Source: Liolophura sinensis (lineage: Eukaryota > Mollusca > Polyplacophora > Chitonida > Chitonidae). From it: a stretch of 64,000 bases of DNA. Made by a program: the position numbers and the translations under genes. Below, piece by piece: positions 56,426-64,000 of this stretch (its first letter is position 1; each line of letters begins with the position of its first letter). Below the pieces are notes generated by a model that worked only from the letters and a program-made list of their open reading frames with translations, was not told the DNA's origin and did not search any database. The stretch covers positions 5,767,606 to 5,831,605 of the forward strand of contig NC_088305.1 of assembly GCF_032854445.1 (NCBI RefSeq). The letters run 5' to 3'.

Positions 56426-57244
56426 GGATAACTTCAGCAAATAACAATAATTTTATCTAACGGACTTGTCCAATTGCCTGTCGAATTTCACGTAAAAATT
56501 TTCTACTGTATACCATTTGTTGCGGTTGCGCTACGAGCCAAAATGGGACAAATGGGGATGTGGATTGAGGAAAGGGTGGGAGTTAGCGCCTTTAAATACT
56601 TTTAGAGAGCAGATCCTCGCATAATTAAGCGAAAAGCCTAAATAGTTTTAGGCATTTCGTTCCTAAAACCGTTACCATCGCCCTCCGCAAACAAAACGTT
56701 CAGACGAGTTATCCCCCCACCCCGGAGTTCACCTAGATCTTACACCATGCCGTTCGACAACGCGGTTTCTTAAATCAGATCAGCCGTTTTCACCCAGACA
56801 GACATTGTGAGAGTATCATGTCCATTTTAGCGCTAGAACGTTTACTTTTTTTCAGGACACTTTATTATTACCATAACTCGTGTCATGGAACAAGATTCAA
56901 TGTGGCTTCCACTTTTTTCTTTTTTCCTGTTTACTTCACTCCCGCTGCAGCCGTGCTCAAGAATTTTTCACTTGTATAACAGCGATCAGGTTTATGGGTG
57001 GAGCAAACCAGAGAGCCTTCCCTAGGTAGTTTTCTTTTCAGTAGCAGAGCATAGACATCATGTGCATTAGATCACCAACAACAAGGATTCACCTGTCAGA
57101 ATCTATTTTAAATGTACCTGTTTACGTATGAAGTTGTTAGAAACAAGGTATCAAGTTCAACTCACCATAACTAAATCAACAATTTTTTTTACCTACACAA
57201 CAGCAATCGGTTTACAGATGGAGGAAACCCAAGTGTTCGGACTA
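56426..57244. other. unassigned DNA with a SINE-like scrap
   Basis: A diverged V-SINE-like piece lies at about 56930-57020 (GCTCAAGAATTTTTCACTTG, GATCAGGTTTATGGGTGGAG). Nothing else recognised. Confidence 0.45.
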
Positions 57245-57478
57245 ACCCACCGACCTTCACAATGTACCTGTCATACCTCCTGACTAACGCACCGACCTTT
57301 ACAATGTACCCGTCATCTCCTATTCCAACCTTCACAATGTACTGGTCATACCTCCTGACTAACGCACCGACCTTCACAATGTATCCGTCATGTCCTATTC
57401 CAACCTTCACAATGTACTCGTCATACCTCCTGACTAACTCACCGACCTTCACAACCTACCTGTCATACTAATAAGCAA
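57245..57478. repeat. tandem repeat (ACCTTCACAATGTACC theme), about six copies in two forms
   Basis: Alternating long and short units: CACCGACCTTCACAATGTAC plus CTGTCATACCTCCTGACTAA, and CTATTCCAACCTTCACAATG. It lies just beyond the 3' end of the L27 gene. Confidence 0.9.
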
Positions 57479-57725
57479 CCTTCCTGCTGACCACATCGGC
57501 CTATGCACTAGGTAGATATATTAGTAAGGAATGCATTTTTTTTTTTTGCCGTTTTACACCAATCTTACTGTTCTTGTACTTTAGAACTGTTCTGTTGTCA
57601 ACTACTAGCCATTACTTACATGTACTGATAATGTCCCTTCAACATTTACTAAATTAACGCCTGATATGCCAGAACAAAAGTACAAATAATACACAATACA
57701 CACCAGTGTACTGGACAGTTTTTTC

Positions 57726-57731
57726 TTTATT
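57726..57731 (-). promoter_or_regulatory. RPL27: polyadenylation signal of RPL27
   Basis: AATAAA on the minus strand 21 bp after the stop codon. The very short 3' UTR is normal for ribosomal protein genes. Confidence 0.85.
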
Positions 57732-57751
57732 CGGCCCTATATTTTTACAGT

Positions 57752-57800
57752 TTAGAAACGCAGCTTCTGGAAAAACCATCTGTTTTTGCCAGTCTTGTAT
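57752..57800 (-). CDS. RPL27: ribosomal protein L27 (eL27), last exon
   Basis: Acceptor TTTATTTTTCTACAG, then one base completing Arg-121 and YKTGKNRWFFQKLRF with TAA at 57752-57754. This is the conserved eL27 C-terminus (residues 122-136); FFQKLRF at the end is diagnostic of the family. The phase (1 base) fits the donor of the preceding exon (AG|GTATCT). The protein is a structural part of the cytosolic 60S ribosomal subunit. Confidence 0.97.
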
Positions 57801-58247
57801 CTGTAGAAAAATAAAAAAACATATCATTAAGTACATGTATATTGATGAATTTACGAACTTAAAATTTACTGCTTTGTTCCCTGGATGGATCTTAGTATCC
57901 CATCTTCCTGATCATAACCGCCATACTGAATGAAACAGTTACAGCATTTGACCACTCCTTACCCAGGAAACATACTCTCAAGTTAATTTGTATTACACTA
58001 GACTGAGGGAACGTTTTAACACGAACAAAGGTGGTTAGGATTACTGTAGTTCAAAACTGGAGTACCTCCGAATAAATTACATGAAAACACTACCAGCCTT
58101 TGCTTCATACCAGAACACATCTACATCATTTTGAAATGCATTGCAAATACACCAGTACATGAAGTTGATGGCATCTGTTCATCAGAACAAAGGAATCTGT
58201 TATCTCTCTATGTACTAAAATGAACTAGCTCAGAAAAACAGTGGCCA

Positions 58248-58382
58248 CTTTCACAAAGCGGTGTATGACGTTTTTCTATTGTACATTTGTTGTATGATAC
58301 TTTGTACGCCACTATTAATGTACCATTGTCCTGTATGTGCGATATCGTACAAGTATGACATCTTTGTGAAAGTGTTCCCTGA
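58248..58382. mobile_element. small hairpin element with CACTTTCACAAAG inverted ends
   Basis: Left end CACTTTCACAAAGCGGTGTA and right end ATCTTTGTGAAAGTG are inverted repeats about 130 bp apart, with partly paired interior (GTATGACG / AAGTATGAC). No coding capacity. A left-half copy lies at 14771. Confidence 0.65.
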
Positions 58383-59041
58383 TCTTTAGGATTTCTTCAG
58401 TAGATCTGTATATTTTTGAGCAGAAAACAAAGCAGTTGAGAGAAGCAAAAGCAAAGTTACAGAGCTTGACAGACCGTCTGCATAAAATGTAGAATTTAGG
58501 ACACTCAGAATGGCGCTATGACCGAAGATTATGAGCGTACGTAAGCAAGCCTCCACATAAAGAGGTGATCGAACTGGCCAATCACCTGTCGATCTCCTAA
58601 ATGTATATTCAAGAGAACAATTTCTCGATCACCAAGTAAACTGCACGGGAATGATAATTCCACTTGTTGTCATCAGCCAAGAACAGTGTGCTTTCAGTTG
58701 GTCGCAAACAGATAAATTTGTTTTACTCAAAAGAAAATCTGTGCGGGTTTTTCACCGGTTTAAAAGATAACTAATCATCTACGTCAGTAACTGACATGAA
58801 AATGGCTGTGGTGCGCCTAGACTACATATATTTAATGTACTCTATGATTGTCTCAACAAATATTTTGTGACCAATCCTAAATAAATGCTCTACATACACA
58901 TGGTTTGGAAAATTACCTCCAAAAAGCCGGAAACCATTCATCAAAAGACTTTTAACCAATGGCAATTCAAGAAGGAGTTTATTGTCCTGAACACTGATAG
59001 TGCCGGTTATATAACTGAATTGCAATACAGCAATATTCATA

Positions 59042-59120
59042 TTCGATTGGTACTTTATGCCGTGTTCAAGAATTTTCCCCCTACGCAATGGCGACCAGCA
59101 TTATGGTGGGAGGCAGTCAG
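59042..59120 (-). mobile_element. V-SINE scrap
   Basis: TTGGTACTTTATGCCGTGTT, CAAGAATTTTCC, GGCGACCAGCATTATGGTGG, GAGGCA. Only the 3' end of the family is left. Confidence 0.65.
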
Positions 59121-59929
59121 GGTGAAAGCAACAATGTCGTCCAGTCATGTATTCACAGCAGTGACGTCATACACAAATATACAGAATATCAAATGTGATT
59201 TAGTGATTAATATTCTAATTAACACTATTTCCACACAAAAATCAACGCAACAATTTTATTAAAAAAACAGTCAATATCTATGACAATTATAATTCCATTC
59301 AAACATGATCAAATCAAATGGCAATGTGGGTATATATAACTGATAGTAATTTTGTCCATACACGACTTCTCTCTAACCAGATGGTTACGGTAATATATGG
59401 TTCCCGTACATCCTTCTAGAAGGTGACATCCCCCAGATGACAGCGAAGTCACTGTATAGGGTGGGCAAGGACAAAAAGCGCCGAACCACGGTGAATACAA
59501 GTGAGGGAATGAGGGGATCAGTCGAACCCCCTGGATTTGGCTGAGGGTGATCAAAAGTTCGATCCCTGACTGAAAATCCAGAGGAACAATTTTTCGATCT
59601 TCAAATTTATCCATATGTCGAGGCCTGCGTAAGACTGCTAAGTTGAGGGAGTTTTACCCTTAAGTCCACTATCTGGGCCCTTGTTACCTCCCCTGTTTCA
59701 ATAACATGAAGTCCAGTACTGGCAGTACCAGCATTGCTCAACGGCAACTGGTTTAATGGTCGAGATGTTCTCCAGACGCAGGCAATTAATTCAACATTGT
59801 GCAGCCTCAGTGAGAGCACAATCTTATGAGAATTCTTCTCACAGAAGCATTATCAAGCTCTGACAGAACCTGTGCTTGGAGATTGAATCTTGTATTTGCA
59901 GTGGGGGGAATCTCTGCTAGATTTAACAT

Positions 59930-60060
59930 GTGACAGATATGTGGTGACAGATGTGTGGTGACAGCTATGTAGTGACAGATGTGTGGTGACACACATGTGG
60001 TGGCAAATGCCGTGACAGATATGCCGTGACACATGTCGTGACAGATACGTCGTGACACAA
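59930..60060. repeat. 15-16-bp tandem repeat, about eight copies
   Basis: Variants of GTGACAGATATGTGG and GTGACACATGTCG. Confidence 0.9.
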
Positions 60061-60537
60061 TGACTACCCTTCAGAATCTAATTCTGGAAGTTTATCCTCC
60101 TTCAAGTAGGGAAGAATTTTGAAAATGAAAGATTTTCTATATCCTGTTATCCAAACACACCTTCAATCAATCCCCTGTTTCTGTTTGAAGGAAATTAAAT
60201 CCTATGTCTCTTGCTTTGTTCATACCCGACAGCCTTATTTTTATTTTACTGACTGATGCAGGTAGCTTTACCCACACTTTATCGCCGGGTTAGCGGGGGA
60301 TTCTCCGAAGCCCTGATCCATAAACAGCTGACCAGTATGCGAAAACCAGACTGTCCTGATTAAAAGGGAGACCAGCCAATGAGAGAGCTACCTCAGAAGC
60401 AATGGTGGTGATGTGTGCTAGACCCTACATGCCCATGTGGGCAAGTGTGGATAATGTGCCAATGAAAGGGAGGTAAGTTGATTGGCATTAAGTCAATGAC
60501 AGCCTATAAGCCAATGTAAGGGAAATAACAAAGATAC

Positions 60538-60648
60538 CTTTCTTCAAACTTGGCTTTGACCTCTCTTCTGGCTTTCCTCTTTTTGGCTGGATCTCTGAAA
60601 GCATCTTTGTTGACAACCTCCTTCTGCAGGTTCACATCAACAGAGTAC
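60538..60648 (-). CDS. RPL27: ribosomal protein L27 (eL27), next-to-last exon
   Basis: Acceptor TATCCTCAG|GTACTCTG and donor AG|GTATCT bound 111 nt: one base completing Arg-84, 36 codons, and two bases of Arg-121. It encodes [20 protein letters not shown] then [16 protein letters not shown], the conserved basic helix region of eL27 (family residues 85-120). No gaps or extra residues relative to the family. The junction at 60648-60649 is the source of the 58-bp array upstream. Confidence 0.97.
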
Positions 60649-60654
60649 CTGAGG

Positions 60655-61130
60655 ATAGAAATACATGTCAACAGTCAGCCTGGGGATACATACATTAACA
60701 GAGTACATGAGAACAGAAATACACATCAACAGTCAGCCTGGGGATACATACATTAACAGAGTACCTCAAAACAGAAATACACATCAACAGTCAGCCTGGG
60801 GATACATACATTAACAGAGTACATGAGAACAGAAATACACATCAACAGTCAGTCTGGGGATACATACATTAACAGAGTACATGAGAACAGAAATACACAT
60901 CAACAGTCAGTCTGGGAACACATACATTAACAGAGTACCTCAAAACAGAAATACACATCAACAGTCAGTCTGGGGATACATACATTAACAGAGTACCTCA
61001 GAACAGAAATACACATCAACAGTCAGTCTGGGAACACATACATTAACAGAGTACCTCAGAACAGAAATACACATCAACAGTCAGTCTGGGGATACATCCA
61101 TTAACAGAGCACCTCAGGATAGACATGCAC
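60655..61130. repeat. 58-bp tandem repeat built on the exon's 3' splice site
   Basis: TAACAGAGTAC starts at 60696, 60754, 60812, 60870, 60928, 60986, 61044 and 61102 (58-bp steps), following the true junction CAACAGAGTAC|CTGAGG at 60648. Each unit repeats the exon's first 10-14 bases and the flanking intron (ACAGTCAGCCTGGGGATACA). On the minus strand the units at 60754, 60928, 60986 and 61044 keep GAG|GTACTCTGTT; others read CATGTAC and have lost the AG. Confidence 0.93.
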
Positions 61131-61700
61131 ACCAACAGTAACATCAACAGTCAGTCTAGAAGTGCAATTACACATCAGCAGTCAACTCAAGGACACAAAT
61201 ACACATCAACAAATACATCATGAGACTGCCTGGAAGTAAAAATACATATTAACAGTCAGCCTGAGGTACAAATACACATGAACAGTCAGCCTGTGCTAAG
61301 AAAGCACATTAACAGTCAAGATGGGGTACAAATACACATGAACAGTCAGCCTGGGCATACAAATACACATCACCAGTCAGTCTGGGGTACAACAGTGAGC
61401 CTGGGTGCAAATACACATCAACAGTCAGTCTGGGGTACAACACTGAGCCTGGGGTGCAAATACACATCAACAGTGAGCCTGGGGTACAACAGTGAGCCTA
61501 GGATACAAATACACATCAACAGTCAGCCTGGAGATACAAGTACAATATCAACAGTCAGTCTGGGGACACACACATTAACAGAGTACCTCAGCACAGAAAC
61601 ACACCAACAATCACAGTCTGGAATTGCAAATACAGATCAACAGTCAGCACGAATACATGTTTACATTAAATCAGTGTCTGTTGACCTTTGGTTATCATGA
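61131..61700. repeat. degenerate continuation of the 58-bp array
   Basis: CACATCAACAGTCAGCCTGG and GGTACAAATACACAT variants with irregular 25-60-bp spacing. The exon-derived part (CAGAGTACCTCAG) reappears once near 61578. The 140-aa plus-strand frame is an artefact. Confidence 0.85.
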
Positions 61701-61933
61701 CTATGGGTGTTGGGCTGGGATGGTTGAGGAAATTGGACAAAGCCTGAAGTGGTCAGAGGCAAAACCGATGGTAACACAGCCATGGGAGGACACATGCAAA
61801 AGTACAATAGAACAAAGACTGTGATTTTCCTAACTTAAGATTTAGTACCAAGGATACCGAAGAGCTCACAAGTAGGAGACACACGAATACAAAACTTCTA
61901 CTCAATACATATAGTCCTGGTCATGAATTTGGT

Positions 61934-62228
61934 AATTTATGGTAATTAATATTCTCACAGAGCGTCAGCGATGAAACGTTCCCCTTGGGACATTTTGCTT
62001 TACACATATGTAAAACTTCAATTCAATACATGCTGTACTTTTTGAGGTAACACCCCTACCACTGACTTTACCACTGACTCTAATACATGATACACTAAGT
62101 AGTGAATTTTGTAATTTACCGTAATTAATACGCACAGTGAATCATCAATGGAAAATCCTTTCACATTAATGTGCTTTACATGTGTGCAAAACTTGAGCTT
62201 AATCCAGGCAGTACTTTGTAAGATATCA
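61934..62228. repeat. two-copy diverged repeat, about 178-bp spacing
   Basis: AATTTATGGTAATTAATATT ... CATTTTGCTTTACACATATG ... ATACATGCTGTACTTTTTGA (61934-62052) matches AATTTACCGTAATTAATACG ... AATGTGCTTTACATGTGTGC ... CCAGGCAGTACTTTGTAAGA (62112-62228). Confidence 0.7.
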
Positions 62229-62719
62229 TCCTTAAAATTTTGTTTAACATTGCTTTCCCTGTCATGCCTGTTATTGGACACGTAGCTTAGACATAAACTA
62301 TACCAAAAATACACAAATGCTAAAAATAATGCAAGATATGCCAGAAAAAATGACAAAAAAAATTTCATGTCAAAGGCATACTTTGTTTTTCTTAATAACC
62401 CCTCTATTTTATTCTTATTTTCTGTCAACAGTCAGAAAATGGGAATGCATGACCAGCGTAGCACCCCTAATTCAAGCTCACCCATAACAGGACACTTAAT
62501 TTCTGGAATGACCACTGGGGCTTAAAGAAAACAGTACCTTGAAGTTATTTAGACACCCAAAATAACAAAGAATTGTTTTGGCACTACAGAACTTGAAAGG
62601 TTCATGCATAAAGCTATAACAGATGTTGGCGAGATGGACGGACAGCCGGATGGACAGACAGAAGCAAATTCTACCTTCAAAATACCCTGAACCTTTTCTG
62701 AAAAAACTTTTTAACTCAC

Positions 62720-62889
62720 CTTGTGGGCATTAAATGATTGAAGTTATACACTCTGACAAAGGCCTTCAGCTTTGAGCGGTCCTTGATTTTCTTCTTGCCC
62801 ATGCCCTTTGTGACTTTCCTGGGGTAGCGTTCTATCCCTGCCACGAGAGCGTGGCCATACGGCTTGTCAGGAGACCCGTCATCGTAATT
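62720..62889 (-). CDS. RPL27: ribosomal protein L27 (eL27), central exon
   Basis: Acceptor TATTTTGTCAG|AATTAC and donor ACAAG|GTGAGT bound 170 nt: 56 codons (family residues 28-83) plus two bases of Arg-84. It encodes [40 protein letters not shown] and [16 protein letters not shown]. The DDG..D.PY.HALVAGI.RYPRKVT block and NHLMPTRYSVD across the junction identify eL27 beyond doubt. Frame and residue count match the 136-residue family exactly with the two later exons. The upstream exon, with the start codon, is at or beyond the window edge. Confidence 0.98.
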
Positions 62890-63991
62890 CTGACAAAATA
62901 CAAGCAATCTCTTTAACAATTGCATTCAACATGCCTTGGAGTTTGAAGCCCTCTATCACACTCCCATGCCCAACACACTCTTGAAACAAAGACTACTTGT
63001 TCTAGTAAGACACACCTGACAAAATCGAAAGTCTGGGGAGAATGAATTTAAGCGTGCAAACCACACTTCTGCTCTTTTGCAAGGGGTGCAATGTTCGCAC
63101 ATTTTGTTCAAGAACAAAAATGAAGGCCTGATGTATCATCTCAATGTTCAATAATTCATTTGAATTTTCTATTGATTTATTTGACAGGTGTTTTATGCTG
63201 TACTCAAGAATATTTCACTTATACATCAACAGCCAGCATAATGGAGGGAGCACATTGGGTACAGCCCCGGGGAAACCCATGACCATCCGCAGGTTGCTGG
63301 AAGACCTTCCGACATACAGTCTGAGATAGAGCCAGCATGAGCTGAACTTGAACTCTTAGTGACTGCATTGGTGAGCGGCTCCTTTCGCAGCGCCCAATCC
63401 ATGTTAAGAAACAATCTTAATGAGATGAGCTTCATCATGACGAGGTGAGCTTCATCACCACAAGGAGAGCAATACCAGTGCCACAAACCTTCATCTCTTG
63501 TTTTTAGTCTTTTGTCACATGTGATTCAGAGGACTAGGGGCATTGTTTGCACAGCTAGATTAACACTAACCAGATCCTTCATTAGGTCTGACAGGCTATT
63601 AAGCACACCCAGATTTTGTCAAATTTAAAAGTCTGGGGAACAAAAGCCTTACATTAACAAGAGCCTTACATTAACAAGAGCCTTACATTAACAACATGAG
63701 CCTAATCTGGACTACGAGTGCCATAACTTCACAGCAAGAGCCTTATTTTAACACCAAAACCCTTATGAGAGCCTTACTTTGACAATGAGAGCCTTTCTTT
63801 GACAATGAGAGCCTTACTTTGACAATGACAGCCTTACCTTGACAATGAGAGCCTTACCTAGACAATGAGAGCCTTACCTAGACAATGAGAGCCTTACCTT
63901 GACAATGAGAGCCTTACCTCGATAATGAGCCTTACCTTGACAATGAGCCTTACCTTGACAATGAGTCTTACCTTGACAATGAGAGCCATAC
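62890..63991. other. RPL27 intron with SINE and 20-bp array
   Basis: Intron upstream of the central exon on the minus strand. It holds a V-SINE and a splice-donor-like array, with little else. Confidence 0.8.
63172..63405 (-). mobile_element. V-SINE, most of the element
   Basis: TTGATTTATTTGACAGGTGT tail, CTCAAGAATATTTCACTTAT, GAAACCCATGACCATCCGCA, GGTTGCTGGAAGACCTTCC, AGCCAGCATGAGCTGAACTT, and CACTAAGAGTT-type head remnant. It lies in an RPL27 intron in the gene's orientation. Confidence 0.88.
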
Positions 63992-64000
63992 CTTGACAAT
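63640..64000. repeat. 20-bp tandem repeat built on a 5' splice site
   Basis: TTGACAATGAGAGCCTTACC repeats about 10 times from 63780, with looser variants (ACATTAACAAGAGCCTT) back to 63640. On the minus strand each unit reads ATTGTCAAG|GTAAGGCTCTC, a near-consensus donor preceded by codons for Ile-Val-Lys. That is the sequence expected at the end of the preceding eL27 exon. The array runs off the window. Confidence 0.93.
63992..64000 (-). CDS. RPL27: ribosomal protein L27, probable end of the preceding exon
   Basis: The last nine bases read ATT GTC AAG on the minus strand, followed by GTATGG as a donor. eL27 has a conserved IVK directly before the Asn that opens the central exon (family residues 25-27), and the phase (0) fits. 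Because the same triplets recur in the 20-bp array, this copy may be another repeat unit, with the true exon end beyond the window. Confidence 0.4.

Larger units (their letters stand above)
57801..60537. other. RPL27 intron (last)
   Basis: 2.7-kb intron from donor AG|GTATCT at 60537 to the acceptor at 57801. It holds a hairpin element (58248), a V-SINE scrap (59042) and a 15-bp repeat (59930). Minus-strand open frames at 59309-59819 are unrecognised. I looked for snoRNA C/D boxes, which are common in ribosomal protein introns, and found no convincing pair. Confidence 0.85.
60649..62719. other. RPL27 intron containing the 58-bp array
   Basis: 2.07-kb intron from donor ACAAG|GTGAGT at 62719 to the acceptor at 60649. 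Besides the array it holds a two-copy repeat (61934-62228) and a TGGACGGACAGCCGGATGGA tract near 62636. The 136-aa minus-strand frame at 62018-62428 has a hydrophobic stretch but lies inside the intron and has no support. Confidence 0.88.

Noticed and set aside
57801-60537. Intronic C/D snoRNA in RPL27
   Set aside because: A TGATGA-like box appears near 58670 on the minus strand, but no properly placed D box or terminal stem was found.
62018-62428. 136-aa minus-strand frame with a hydrophobic segment
   Set aside because: It lies wholly within an RPL27 intron, includes an interspersed repeat, and shows no recognisable domain.

Overview
This window is AT-rich, intron-rich, repeat-laden animal DNA, most likely from a mollusc or close lophotrochozoan relative. 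The best sign is more than a dozen copies of a tRNA-headed SINE whose core matches the V-domain (V-SINE superfamily, as in the molluscan RUDI elements) and which ends in an AAATAAAT tail. The species cannot be named from the sequence. There is no sign of bacterial, viral or organellar gene organisation.

Two protein genes can be supported, both on the minus strand. (1) From about 36.2 kb down to 7.1 kb lies a secreted-peptide precursor gene that I do not recognise. It has a TATA promoter and a non-coding first exon (about 36235-36122), a signal-peptide exon (20592-20496), a spacer exon (17107-17009) and two homologous exons (15960-15816 and 12649-12551). Each homologous exon supplies a Lys-Arg cleavage site followed by a cationic, aromatic, one-disulfide peptide (G-x-Q-G-L-C ... 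C-W). A last exon with two codons and a stop (7093-7086) is tentative. All splice phases agree and the predicted precursor is about 146 residues. It looks like a neuropeptide or an antimicrobial beta-hairpin precursor. (2) From the right edge down to 57.7 kb lie the last three coding exons, and probably the end of the preceding exon, of the ribosomal protein L27 gene (eL27). They end in a short 3' UTR with AATAAA, and the residue count matches the 136-residue family length.

The rest is introns and intergenic DNA dominated by repeats. Tandem arrays have units of 44, 108, 33, about 63, 55, about 95, 33, 69, 30, 48, about 68, 25, 43, 18, 58 and 20 bp. Three SINE families, an unclassified interspersed repeat of about 260 bp (called R260 here, about ten copies), a foldback element with long inverted ends (two copies) and a smaller hairpin element are also present. 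Two local segmental duplications lie at 39.7-41.5 kb and 47.7-50.9 kb.

The two most notable points are the peptide gene and the arrays in the L27 introns. Those arrays appear to be tandem amplifications of the gene's own splice junctions: a 58-bp unit carrying the 3' splice site and a 20-bp unit carrying the 5' splice site. A decayed coding region of about 160 codons, broken by a small insertion with a 13-bp duplication, lies at 55.6-56.1 kb. Most other open reading frames in the window are by-products of repeats whose unit length is a multiple of three.
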